DNA of 64,000 nt from Cardinalis cardinalis (GCA_014549065.1 JACDOX010000084.1:2285533-2349532); one strand, 5' to 3'. Positions 26,127 to 38,580 are shown, counted from the first letter of the stretch. Numbers and translations: made by a program. The notes: generated by a model from the letters alone, not told the origin.

Positions 26127-26339
26127 GATGTGTGCACCAGGCTAAAAGGCAAGACAGCAGCCATTCATACAGATTGCTTGTCCTTGTCACCATTTACACC
26201 CAGCTGGTGGCAGCATCTAGCCCTGGCACTCTGCAATTATTATATAAATCATCTCGTAAAAGCACCTCAACACCAAGAGGAACAGATGTGTCAAAGATAC
26301 AAACAGAATTATGCTGAAGAAAACAGGTTAGCCTCCTGA
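26127..26339 (+). other. Candidate exon 6, possibly terminal, of a speculative chain
   Basis: The acceptor TCTCATTTTCCATTCTGACTCCCCAG ends at 26126. Entered in phase 0, a frame opens with DVCTRLKGK, includes SWWQHLALALCNYY, and runs 70 codons to TGA at 26337-26339. An AATAAA lies almost immediately after (26344-26349). Alternatively a donor-like GTTAGC at 26327 could end the exon. A second frame is also open for about 60 codons, so the choice of frame is not forced. No homology recognised. Confidence 0.18.
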
Positions 26340-29300
26340 AGGAAATAAAAACCTCATAGCTTGGTGAAAATAACATTTTCTAAATCTTGTCATCGCTTTC
26401 TGCTGTCAAATTCATGCTGCATCATAAACAGTTCAGGTACACTGTCAGGACTTAAAAGAAAATGATGAATGTAAGAAGCCACATATTTAAACTGCAATTT
26501 ATTTCCTAGAGTGAAGATTTGTCTTCCCTGTTGCTTGCTCTGAAAGGAAACAAATAGCATCAAAGGTAGCACTTGGGAGGTAATTGCATTCGTTTACAGG
26601 CATCACTTACAGGAATGTTGTCAATGCTTACTTTCAAATCTTATTANCTTNATTTTATTTGCATTATTTTTCTTACCTTTCATAGGAAAAGCTGAGNTTC
26701 ACTTCCTTTATTTCAAATTGTGCCAGAAAGGAGCCTAACAGGTGCTTTACACTGAGTCATACTGACATTATTTCAATTGTTAGCTANTAAAGTGGTTATT
26801 TTAAAGGGTTTTCACTAAGGACTAAAAATGTTTAAACAAATAAAGATTACTACACAATTAGGAGGAAAATCACTGCCTACAATGCTTAAACACATTTATA
26901 CAGATAAACCATTCCAAAAATCCTGAGTAACAAGAGCTAAGATGACATATTATAAAAAGGTAATATGAATGTACTGCAAGGATCCACTTCCCTTGGNTAA
27001 AATGAAATGCAAAAGTCAAGCTTTGCTCTTCTGAACTTGTAAGTGATCAGAGAGAAAGGAAAGGGCAAAGGGGCAGAGGAGCTGCAGACTTGCTTCACTC
27101 CTTGCACCCAAATCTCTCCATGGCTTGTTGCAGTATTTCACACACCACACTTGGTACCAGCTTGCAAGGAGGTGCCTCAGGGTGACCCTTCCCTGGGACN
27201 TGAGAGCCAATACCCAGCACAGAGGATAATTCTGGCATAAGCAAAGGGAAAAAGGGACAGCAAGAACAAAGAGGGAACTGGGCCAATGNGCAGACATCCA
27301 AATCACCCCCTTGGCCACCAGCTCCACAGCATAAGCCACTGGCAGGGGCACACAGCTGACACAGAGAGGCTGGATGCAAANCCTTCCAAATCTTAAACAG
27401 ACAAAACAACCTTTTACAAAGGTTTTCTTGGAAGGAGAATACAATATAGAGAATAATTTACTTATTCAAGTACAACAACTCAGTTACCTGGGCACTCAGC
27501 CTTTGCTTTTGGACAAAGCTGACGAAGGAACTTCTGCTCTGTCACACTTGCCTAATTCTGGAATAAAATCAACAGCTTTCCACAGAGTTAAGATTTACAG
27601 TAGTGTGAATGAAAGCAAAATCCAACATTTTGTTAAGATGAAGACTATCATCTTTGAACCAACATGGATCTCTGCCCTAGTGCCAAGTCACAAATTTCTG
27701 AANTTTTTTCACGTTTAAAACAAGTATTGGCAAATCTTGTCGTGCTGCTTAGGCAAAGCCGTGGCAAAANAAGCAGTGACAGGAATTTTATGTGTTGACA
27801 GGCTCCAAATTCTTGCAAATCCTCACTCTTTGTTCTGGAACACTAGATTTATTTCAGATATTCTTAAGGAAAGAATGAAGGAAAAAAAGGCTACACAATA
27901 TCACTCAACTGCTCCCAGTACGTCTGGAAAGGGCCCAGCTCTGCTCAGCATGAGAAATGCCAAAACCAGACAGAACTCTGAAAGATTCCTTAAACTTCCC
28001 AACACTAGAGGACGGCAAAANCCTGATGTTGTTCTCTGAATTTTATACAAACACAACAACTCTTCCCTGTCTCTTTAGTTTTGGTAGAATGTATTATATT
28101 TGCTCTCCCTACCATGGCAGTAGNAAGAAATCAAACTCAGACTTTGAGAAGCCTGGATTCAATTCCCTCTCAGACCCCAGCTCCTTGTGCAACACTGAGA
28201 AACCACCATNTTCCGTGAATTACTGGTCTGTAAAAATATGGTCATGTTGAGATAAGGATGGGATACTGGCCTAAATAACAGGGGATTGAAGCATCTAAAA
28301 TAATACAAATGTGCCTAGCCTAATTCCAAAAATTACCATAGTCATTTTATGAAGTAATTTTTCTGTATTTTCTAAATATAAAATGATTTTGGAAACGTTC
28401 GGAAATATAATTAAACAAGACAGAAAAAATGTTTAATATTAGCCTAAGCTCTTCCCCTAAAGCCTCCATTAACTTATTCTTTTGATAAATTTGAACCACA
28501 TAATATGTAAAGCTACAAACTTCATAGTGAATGAAGCAGCTCTTTTTTCCACCTCAAGATCACATCTAGAAGTACCTTCCTCAAAACTACAAAAATGTAC
28601 CTCTTGGCCAGCACAGGTCCATAACTTTTGCCAGTGAGCTGCTTATCATGAGGACTGAAAGAGGCAGCGTCAAAAATCAAGCTTATTATTGTCTTAGCTT
28701 GTGTTAGTTACAGCTTGCTCTATAAATTACCAGATTAAAATTCCATGCAAATACTTCTTATTAGAGAATTGTAAACAATTTCTGATGGATCAAAAGAGTT
28801 ACATGGAGCATTGCTCTACACAACTCTGGTTCAGTGCTACTACTCATGCAATACCAACTACCAAATACTCTGTACAATTCTTATTTTGGCAGTGTTTTTA
28901 AACAGCATATTCCATCCAAAGTCTCCTGCATAACGAGTGGGATAGATAAATAGCAGCTGTTGTATAAATTATCCAAAAGAAAGAAATTACTAACTGCCGA
29001 AACTTCTGCCAGTTCAGCAGCAACAGGTCGCACAAGCTCTCTTCATTTAAGTTTTGCTGAAGCAGTACAGGCAGGGGAGTGCTCCCTGCACAGACACCTG
29101 TGCCTGGANGAAGAGGCCAGGTGGCACCAATTCTGAGCTGGAGGGAGTACTCAGGGTAACATGGCTGTGGTGGGGACAAGTTGAGTGCTAGGGTGAGCAT
29201 TTTTGCATGTGATTCACTCTCTCTTCCATACACTTTTGTTTTTACTGTTCATTCTTTTGTGGCATTGCTCTTTCCAGTAAATTGTTCTCATCCCAATCCG

Positions 29301-32300
29301 TGATCATCACCTCTGTGCCTCCAGCTCTCCTCTCCATGCCANCCCAGTGAGAAGGGAGAGCAAGCACGCAGCAGCATGGTATGAAGAGTCTCAGTGAGAG
29401 CACTATGTTGTAATGCCATTCATAAACCACACCACCACAGTACAAACATATAAAACTTCGCTAGTTTCATTTATTTAATATTAATGATTTGAGCNTGGTC
29501 CTTGCTTCCCTGAAGCATGTTCTTGCCCCAGGAAACACCCACTGCCAGTGGTCTTGCAGAGGCAGAGAGCAAGAAGGTTGTCATCCTGTTAATGTAACGT
29601 GCAAATACAAAAAGNTAAACTTTAGAGAAATGTTGCCCTTTTATTGATGATAAACACTCCCATCCTAGGCCAAATTCTGTATATCATGCACTGCAAATCA
29701 TTAANGCTGTGGCAATTACTCTTCAATCTGCATTTCAGGGCTTATAACATACACAGATCGGAAAAATGAAAGCCTTTAAAATTGTAGTGACAGAAAATCC
29801 TGCCCAGTAGCTGCATCTGCCCATATATCCTTCTATGAACTTACACACGTGGATCACTTCGACATNCCACTGCCTCCCAAGGACTGGGGTCAAATGCAGT
29901 TGTGATTTATTTATAAGAGAAAAACTTTATTGAAGGACCTTATTCTAGCAGCATAAGGACTTACTGTCACTGCTGAAACCAACAATTCAGGTATTTTATA
30001 CAAAGAACTCCACACATGAAAAGGGTAGGATATAAACTGCAGTCAGTCTTTTGTGAAATGCAGTNAGGCACACCACAGTGTCCAGAAACAAACATATACA
30101 CACTTCTCAGCAACATTCATCAGAGGCAGTTCAACAATCTTCACACAGAAGTTACATATTGTTAAGCATGTAAAGTCTTCCACTAAATTTTTTCAGACAA
30201 CTGAAAGACCATGACACCTGTAACACTTGGCCAAGCAACTCGTCCTGCCCCGAGTGCCACCTGACTCAGCCCCGATTCCAGGGACCAGGTGACCACTGCT
30301 TGCCCAGTACAGCCTGTGCTCCTCTGCCAGGGCCCCGCGTTTGGATCTCACCCCACCCACCTGCTCTGTCAACCACAGCCTCCAGAAATACTTCCCCCTA
30401 CCTTGACCCCAGGGAAGCTTTCTTCACAAAATGCTTGTGTGAAAAGCTTTGGCTCCAAGGAGATTGTTCAGGGGAACCAACCAAAATAGACATGTTTCCC
30501 TTGCAACCAACATGAAAAGTTGGAAATTTGATAACAAACTCAGCTCCACTAAAANCTGTTATTCTAAAATTCAATAAAAAATGTCAACTATGTTTTTAAG
30601 CACAATGAGTCATGCCTTTTATCAATGTTTAACAATTTTCTTTAGATCTTGTCTCTTTTTGTCATTGGGGATATTTTCTTCCTTCTTTATTCATCACTTT
30701 ATAGATCATTCTTTAAGCGATTAAATAATTCACACAAAACAGCTCAATAACNTCCAAAGTTCAACTAAAGAAAAAAGCAATTTCTAATCTGCTTTTGTCA
30801 GAAAGAAACAAGTACAANACCCATCCTCATAGGATTTCAAAGACCTTTAAAATCTACAAAAACATTTTTTTGTGTAAAACAAATCTCAACACCCTTCTGA
30901 GATAGGCATGTGCTTGTAAGCTGAAGACTTGGGACAGACAGCCCAGATTCATACATCATAACAATGTCACTCTCCAAACCAAAGTCTTGATGAAGACTTT
31001 CACACTTGAAACAAGGAGATTACACCTGATTAGGTGTTTAAATGAAACCTTGGAGGGGGTGATCAGTTTAGGACTAAATATTAGTGAAAAGTCTTTCAAG
31101 GTGCTTAACAATTGCTAGATCAAAAAGAATAGACTGAGGTTACTACAAATACATCTCAGGAAACAAGAAACTTTGGATCTTGTGTGGAGAAGTTCAGGAG
31201 AAAATTTAGAGAATAAGAAGCACACCAANATAGCAGAGTACTACTATGGACAACAGATTAGAAGGAATAGTCACCACTGCATAGAAAAAAATATGTGACT
31301 CAGAAGGACTTTTTAAATAGCAAATTCAAGACACCATATTCTTGCTCCTGCCACTACTCTGCAGTGAGAATTTTACTTCTGCAAATAGATCTGGTTCAAG
31401 TCTGATCTCCACAAGTCTAAGAGAACATAAGAAAGCTNCAGAAGGTATGCATGAAGAGCTAGAGAACACTCCCAAAAACCACTTTCCCCCTTTTTGATAA
31501 ATTCATTAGAACAAGCTCTTTAAAGCTTTCATAACTGTAAGGAGAGCTTGATCCTCCAATATACTTGTACCTAAAATGAGGAAGACACATCAAAAAACAG
31601 TAGCAGAAGCCAAAGCCCACCACTTGCATACTTCCAGCAAGGCAAAAAAACCTCTTGAGCTAGAGTTACTAGACAGAGGAAAAAACTGCTAAGGGACTCA
31701 AAGAATGTGTCTGAAGTCTTTCCGTGAGGCCTGGCTGCATTTGGACATTTTCTTTGCAAGCTATATGCAGGATAACCAGGGAGAACCAGATGCAGTGNAT
31801 TAGCTGATTCCAGGATTGTACTCTGGCTGTGAAGTAGGAAGAAGCAGAANAATTTAAAGAAAATATCAGAATATGCTACATTACAGGAAGTGTAATTTGT
31901 GAGATTTGCTGTGGGCCTGTCACTAGTGACAATGTGGAATTCAACAGAATTATGTGGGTTTTCTTCTCCCTACTTGTGATGTACTTACTGCTTGCTCCTG
32001 GCACTTTATATGGTTTTCAGAGACATTTAGTGGTCAAATAAAATATTGCAACTCNATGTTCTTTAAAAAACTGAGACTAGAATCATGTTAGATACCTCCT
32101 AGCACAGTGAAAGCTGTGAAGCATGAATATAAGATAAATAAAGGATTAAAAAAATTATATCCCTTCTCTAACATGAGATTTTATTTAGCAAAGAGTTGTA
32201 TCTTTCCCACAAATAAAGATACGCATTTGTTGAGCTGTTGCAAAATAAGAATTGGTTATCAGTTGCTTTGGAACAACATACACTGCCAGCATTCTTTGTA

Positions 32301-33651
32301 AACACCAGTTCTGGACCANTATTCTATTGTGCCAAAATTTTATTGATGATGACAGCTACTTTATTTGCAATAANGCCATTTCATATTACTGAACCACTCA
32401 GGAAAAGAAATCTCTGGTCTATAACTATTTCTTCCTAGCACTGGGCTTGGACATGTAACAGGGCTGCAGGGGCAAAGTGATTGACCCCTTGCAGCTCCAA
32501 GGGACATGGGAAATCCCCGCGGATTTTCCCCACCCCCTCATCCTCTTCCTGTGCCTTCAGCCTGCTCAGCTGCCCAACACAGAAACTCAAAATGGGAGAC
32601 TTGTACCCCAAAAATCACGACTCGCTCAAAAACAACCAAGTATTCTGAAATTAATACTGGACTCTTTTTATGTGTCTTCCAGCTCTTCAGGCTATACCAC
32701 ATCCAATTTCACTTTTAAAGCTTCCTCTAGATGGGCAAAAAAAATATTTTACTTTAAAAGATAAAGTCACATTTCTAATGCATTTCCACAATTCTAGCTG
32801 CTAAGGTTTTAAAGATAGCACTATAAAATTCAACAATTAGCAATAAGTACTGAGGTAAAGAGCTAAATTCGTCTGTTTCTGACTCAGAAGTGTAAATGTT
32901 TTTCATCCATCTTCTTTGGAAGCCAAATAGTAAAAATGAATTTCTGAGCTCTGAACATCTGCCAAGTAACCCTGGGTAAGGTAAGATGCAGAACAATGGT
33001 TCCTAGCACTTACCAGCAAACATCACTCCTCTTTAAATCACTCCTTTACTACCTACCATCATTACTGTTACACACATATCTGACAGGAACATCACTTCAG
33101 TAAAAGAAAGGATGCAAACTCATTCATTAGCTTGTAATGCCAGAGTCAGAGATAAAAGGTTAGAGAGAGGGAAGAAAAAATGTGGGGAGAAAATACATGG
33201 ATTGACAGGACAGGTAACAAGAACAAGGTGGTTTGGTTTTGGTTTAAACTGTTGAGAGATTTCAGAAACCAGATACGCCTGTCTGGAATCATACTGGCTT
33301 CAGTGTATCCATTAGACAAAAAAGATACACTCCATAGGCCCAGGTAATCTGGCAGGCAGTAATTTCCATTTGTTCCTAGAATTTATGAACAATTCTTGTC
33401 CATTTGTTTCAATTCTTTTGAGTACAAAATTAGCACTTGAAGTAACAATCAGTGTATTTAAAATCCAGAATATGGTACCATTGGTTTCAGGTTGTTTTGA
33501 TTTTATTTTAATGGTAAATTCTTGTTAGATTACCCCTCAAATNTCTAAGTTTTTTTATAGTGCTCTTTCCATTTCACAAGCAGTCAGAATTCGGGTATGA
33601 CTGACTAAAATATACTTAAACAATAGATGCCTAGCTGCCTGTTTGGTCACA
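26340..33651. other. Unique sequence, no gene or transposon recognised
   Basis: AT-rich sequence with one GC-richer patch at about 30235-30430. The 142-codon minus-strand frame at 27016-27444 contains Ns in several codons, has no recognisable domain and overlaps other open frames. A small inverted repeat (AAAGTCTT / AAGACTTT) lies at 30981-31000. Nothing else is supported. Confidence 0.55.
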
Positions 33652-34272
33652 NGTCAGGATCTCTAGCNGGTCAGAGTGACCCCAAGAAAAGTTCAAAACT
33701 CTTTTTTCCCAGCCCANCGCTTGAAGGAGTCAGAGGTCTTCATTTCTCGGTCTCAAGGTTGTTTATTTTATCTTATCTATACAAAATTTTCTCCTGCCCT
33801 TATGAAGTCAGCTCAGCAAGACAGTCCAAGGTACTCTGCCTGCCCACAGGGNGGTACTATGTCTTCATACTAAAAACTATATATACAATGTTTACAATTA
33901 CTTTCCAATACCTATCACCTGTGTTAGACAGTGCACTTTACTCTAAACCAATCTGTAAGTGCCAACATCACAGCAGAAGATGGAGGCCAAGAAGAAGGAG
34001 GAGAAAGGCTGGACACACCCAGTACCCTCCATCTTGCCTCCTGAATCCTCATACCAAAAANCCCTAAAATCTACTTTTCCACCCTGTGATGACTTCACTA
34101 ATATTCTACTTAAACTGTTGTGGCTTGCTGATCTTCATACAAGGTTGGTAATTTGCTCCATGGGGCATAATCAAAACCACAGNCATTTTGGGCTCTGTGC
34201 CAGGGTCTCTGAGACCCCTGGCAGGGGTCTGGGCTGCTCAGGACAGNCAGAGGGATGTCCTGGGTCCTGACA
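33652..34272 (-). mobile_element. Solo LTR of a passerine endogenous retrovirus, minus strand
   Basis: A 621-base LTR is bounded by the inverted termini TGTCAGGA (first base is N at 33652) and TCCTGACA. Flanking 6-mers GTCACA (33646-33651) and GGCACA (34273-34278) form a target-site duplication with one mismatch. A 6-bp duplication is typical of class II (ERVK-like) elements. The minus strand shows a TATA-like TATATATAG at 33885-33877 and an AATAAA-type signal at 33777-33772, about 100 bases downstream, giving a consistent U3-R-U5 order. No gag, pol or env sequence adjoins either side, so this is a recombined solo LTR. I recall near-identical sequence from songbird genomes, but the exact family name needs a library search. 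Confidence 0.88.
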
Positions 34273-37200
34273 GGCACATATGATGAACTTCCAGCCATCC
34301 CATCCCACTCCTCACACTGTCCCCCGCTCACAGAGCACAGATCCTGCTGCTCACAGCCACAGCTGGCCTTACACTATCTGCAATACCAGCCAGCTGCACA
34401 TNGTCCTGCAGAAGGCTGGAAACATCAGCTCACATTTTGATTTCCCAGGGACCCAAGCAGGCCATCAGTAGGAGGCTTCCCAGGAGGAGCAAGGCAGTGC
34501 TGTGAGGACAGGTGGATGTGTATGGGATCTCAGCATGGGCTGAGGGAACACTGCTTGCCTGGATCAGGGGCTCACAGGTCATGTTCTAGAATATGCCAGC
34601 TGTCCCACAAGGGCTTCAGTGGCTGCAGCGTGAACACAGCCAAGAGGCCTCTCGGAGCAAGGACTTACTGCTGCTGCTGAACATGGAGCTTGAACTCAGA
34701 ACAGAGAAATAAGAACACAATTTCTACTGCCAAACACTGTGGCACTGTGAAACTGCAGTGGGAATAGGGCTGAAGGATTTATAGTTTGTTTTCTGAAGGA
34801 AACTCCTTGCATGCGTTGATAAATTTTTTAACTTAGCCTAAAACATTCACAGAGAGAGACATACAAAACAATTTGAAAAAGTTTTTGTACTGAATAGCCT
34901 GCTGACCAACAGCATAGATTCACAATGGGTAAGGAGAACAGGTAATGAAAGCTGCTTTTTTCTTTCTTTCTATAGCANCCTCAGACAGAAATGCTTTTTT
35001 AAATTGCTTGCCCAAAATAGAGTACCAAACAACATATGGTGTAAATGTCAATTACTTCTGATTCAAACTCACAAATGGTGCCATTCTAATTACATGCAAT
35101 CCTAGTCTGAAAGGCATCTATTACAGAGGAAATAGAGGGATTACGTTGGTAGTGAGAAGGGATTAGTTTCTAGTTACCTTACAGCAGATAATACTAAACC
35201 AAAATTAATAATGGATATGATTATANGACTAATAAAAATTCCTCCTTAAGGACTGTAGGATACAGATAGTTGAAGTTTCAAACAAGCTGCTAGAGCAAAC
35301 AAACAAACAAGTCTGTGTAGTGGTTACTGTTGAAATTAGGGGATGCAGACTTCTTGTGTGGGTGTATTTCTGTCACTGAAAGAGAAGTCTGATGCCATTT
35401 TGAATCAGGAAAAAAGCCACATCAGCCTGAAGAAAATGTGGGGGCTGGGGGCAGGGTAGGCAGGNAAAGAACTTTGCTGCCCTCAAAGGTAGAATCAGCT
35501 TTGAAGCAACCAATCACTACAGCACACACTGAACAGAAGCCATGCCTAACAGCTATCAACTTAAATTGCAACAGCAGCAACCTTAATGAAAAGCTATTCA
35601 AAAAGGCTGTATTGGTTATGTCTCCCTCAGGCTTGTGTTTAAAACTATCCCAGTGAAGCAGCCATTTGTGATTAGTAAATAGGACACAGGCATAAAAGCA
35701 AGAGGCTATCTTGGGTCAGAACAATTAGGCCAACATCTGCCTCAGAGATAATCATACAACCTATGGGGAGAAGTAGTAAAACAAGCAGGAGAAATATGCA
35801 GATTTCTTACTCTGNACCTTTCTGCCCCCAGCCTCTCCAAAACATCCCAGCTTCTAGCAACAAAATGGTCGATTGATTGCCCAAAGCAGCAGGAGCTATG
35901 GCATACACTGATTTACTGAGTACTGCTCAGCATTCTTAGAGAAGTACTTGCAATTACACATGCATTTTAGGGGCAGAACATCCTATGTCACAAAATGTAT
36001 ACGCAGCTCTCCTGGTGGGGAAGTTAGGACAACCTGCAATCTCCCAAGAGCAGGTGTGTGTGATGGTGTGTGATGACAAAGTTAAGAGGCTTGTAAAGAG
36101 GGAAGCTGTAAAAAGCAGCAATGAGACTAGATACAGCAGTGTTCAAGAGCTGTCATGGCATGGACTTTAGGAGGTGCTTGGTGATTGCTGCATCTCTACC
36201 TTAGAAAACCACACATTGATAAAAGATCATTTATCATCATAGGTGTGCATCATTACCNGCATTCAGTTTAAAAATATCTATCACCACTAATAGGAAAATG
36301 GATCCAAGAGTTCAGCTCTATCAGATCTGCAGCTCATAAACTTCAAATAAAAACTGCAAGTGAGAAATGCATATTACATAAAAATAAAAAAAACATACCA
36401 AAACTTTTAAAGAACAAGAAAAGGGAAGCCTCATTATCCTCCACTTAACATAGGCATTCTTTAGCTTTGTCAAGTACATCAGCTGATAAAAAATTATTTA
36501 AGTAGGTATTAGTTATAATTTCTTGACAGGTCCTTTTTAGGTTTCCCAGGATGTTCTCATGTTTGTGGTTAATATTGCAGAAAATCCCTCTGACAATATA
36601 CAAATTACTGTACTGTTTATATACCTTTTTTTTCCTGACAAAAAGTCATTATAATAAAGTTCTGAAAACCAGTTACTTCAATGGGTGAAGCATACAAAAG
36701 GAACACTTTAATGTCCTGCCATGCAAATTCAAATAGAAATGCTCAAACAGCCTTCAAAGAGTAAGGCATTAGCTTTGCTCGAGAGTGTTTTACTCAAAAT
36801 TTTTTGAAGTAGATGCATAGTTTAAGTATCACATGAAATCATTCAAAAAAAGCATTGCCACACAAGTCATCTACCCAGTTAACATTACAGTACTCTGTAC
36901 TCTACTCAGTTCCCCTCTTAAAAATTTGCTGATGTGTTCAATAGATATATGTCAGTTATAAGGCACACGATATATGTGCCTTTCAACTCTTNTGAAAAAT
37001 TGTTTTGGCTTGCAAAAAATTCAGATTGGATGAAGGTTTGTGATCAAAAATCTGTAAGCAAAATTAGTTTTAAAAAATTGTTATATATTTAAACAGAAAT
37101 TTCCAGTTTATTTATGAAGAANCAATAAAACTGGTGTAGTGTAATTGAAGAAAGAAAATTAACGCTGAAATGCTGCAGTACAAAGAACCTGTTAAGTCTA

Positions 37201-37304
37201 TTAGATGCACTGTTGGTATCTCAACCATGGNGATACAGTATGCATTCTAGGAGAGGCTTAAAATACACTTACATCAAAACAAACATTCCACTTTTTCAAG
37301 CATT
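34273..37304. other. Unique sequence, GC-richer at its start
   Basis: About 34280-34700 is noticeably richer in G and C than the surroundings but has no CpG clustering or recognised exon. A (CAAA)n run lies at 35296-35310 and a perfect 10-bp tandem duplicate (GTGTGTGATG twice) at 36056-36075. A pyrimidine tract ending TATAG at 34975 followed by a 63-base open segment is mentioned under findings. No gene recognised. Confidence 0.5.
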
Positions 37305-37322
37305 TATATATATATATATATA
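37305..37322. repeat. (TA)9 microsatellite
   Basis: Nine uninterrupted TA units are seen directly, in AT-rich unique sequence. Confidence 0.9.
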
Positions 37323-37881
37323 AAACCGTATCAGAATACTCACACAGTTATGAACAGCATTCAAGAGAATTATCTGAGATGCAGTCTTACAAAGATATTG
37401 AGATTTTCAAACTGAGGCAAATTTCCAAGGAGAAAAGAAGGGGATACAAACATAACCAGACTGCAATTTTCTGTGTTCTCCCTTATGGCCTTTTGCTTTT
37501 TAATGAACCTAAAATATAATATAACTCTGTGAATTTATGCAGTCCCTATTTTCATATTTGTATCAAAATATTATTGTAGGATAACAAAATGGCAACTCTT
37601 ATTTGCTATGTTAAATTATTTAAAAATGCGAAAGAAAAGCTTCAAAATTAGTTTGATGATGGATAACAAATTACTATGTTCTGAGCATCTATAGTAATAG
37701 AAGGCAGTTCAAATCAAGCAACCAATTCATGAACGAATCAACAACATCTCAGCACCTGTCAGTATAGAACTTTTTCCACCCATCAGGGAAAAGCTGTTTC
37801 TTCTGGCAGCTGAAGAGTTAAGTGAGCTAGTTAAGCATATTTCAAAAGCATGAAATACAAGAGAATATTTATATTAACACA

Positions 37882-38012
37882 GTCACAGAATATTCTGACT
37901 TGGAAGGGCTCCACAAGGATCCTCAAGCCCAACTCTTAAGTGAGTGGCCCATACAGGCATCAAACCCACAACCTCNGTGTTATTAGCTCTGAGCTCACCT
38001 CAGTGGCATTAT
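37882..38012 (-). mobile_element. tRNA-Ile-derived SINE with CR1-like tail (TguSINE1 type), minus strand
   Basis: The high-coordinate half (37945 to about 38012) read on the minus strand matches the body of tRNA-Ile(AAT): the anticodon-arm stretch CTAATAAC, and a polymerase III B-box-like GGTTTGATGCC at 37966-37956, close to the canonical GGTTCGANNCC. The low-coordinate half (37882-37944) matches the CR1 3' region (CACAGAATATTCTGACTTGGAAGGG on the plus strand). This head-plus-tail order is that of TguSINE1, mobilised by CR1 machinery. The tRNA A box is degraded and an N falls in the head. No clear target duplication was found. The 5' limit is approximate. It is a repeat, not a functional tRNA gene. 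Confidence 0.85.
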
Positions 38013-38580
38013 CTCTTCATGCATACTTGAAAGGTTCACTNAGCACAGAGCATTAGGCTGAAATGTACAAGGTAAAAGGTCTCAACACAGAGGTGTCTGG
38101 GTTATTTAAATAAGTATATGGATATTTGTTATCATGCATGCTCATTCCAATAACACAAATCAGAAATACAAGAAATATCTACCTGTTCCTAAAAGCTCTC
38201 TACTGTTGGCACCTCAAATCTCCTTCTTCTCTTGAGAGCTGAAATACCTATGTTAGCCAAGTATCATATTCCTCACCATTTACACAGCACTCTGATAGCA
38301 TAAAGCTTTTCAATGAGACTGAAACAACAAATGCAGCATTACTTTGTTCTAGGTGCAACCAAATTAAGTAGGAACATAAAAGTTTATGTCCCACTCAATA
38401 GTCTGCTGTCAGAGATTGAGAAAAAGAAATGACAGAAGAGCATGGAAAACAAATATTGAAGTCAGACATGGAGGCTATAATTTCCCAAAAGCAATACACC
38501 AGGTTCCAAAGCACTTTTCCCTTGCAAAGGAAGAATATAGCAGTGAGAGAAATGTTTCCCCCACAAATGAAGAAAATTTT
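38013..38580. other. Unique sequence, nothing recognised
   Basis: No gene or repeat recognised between the SINE and the poly-G run. Confidence 0.55.

Noticed and set aside
27016..27444. 142-codon minus-strand open frame
   Set aside because: Three N codons, overlapping open frames in other phases and no recognisable domain; locally higher GC explains the length.
32508..32517. NF-kappaB-like motif GGGAAATCCC beside a CCGCGG palindrome
   Set aside because: A degenerate 10-base consensus is expected several times by chance in 64 kb on two strands; no promoter context.
33627..34067. 146-codon plus-strand open frame
   Set aside because: Lies across the solo LTR, in the antisense direction; an artefact of non-coding LTR sequence.
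37945..38012. Candidate tRNA-Ile gene
   Set aside because: The cloverleaf is degraded, the A box is damaged and a CR1-like tail is fused to it; it is a SINE head.
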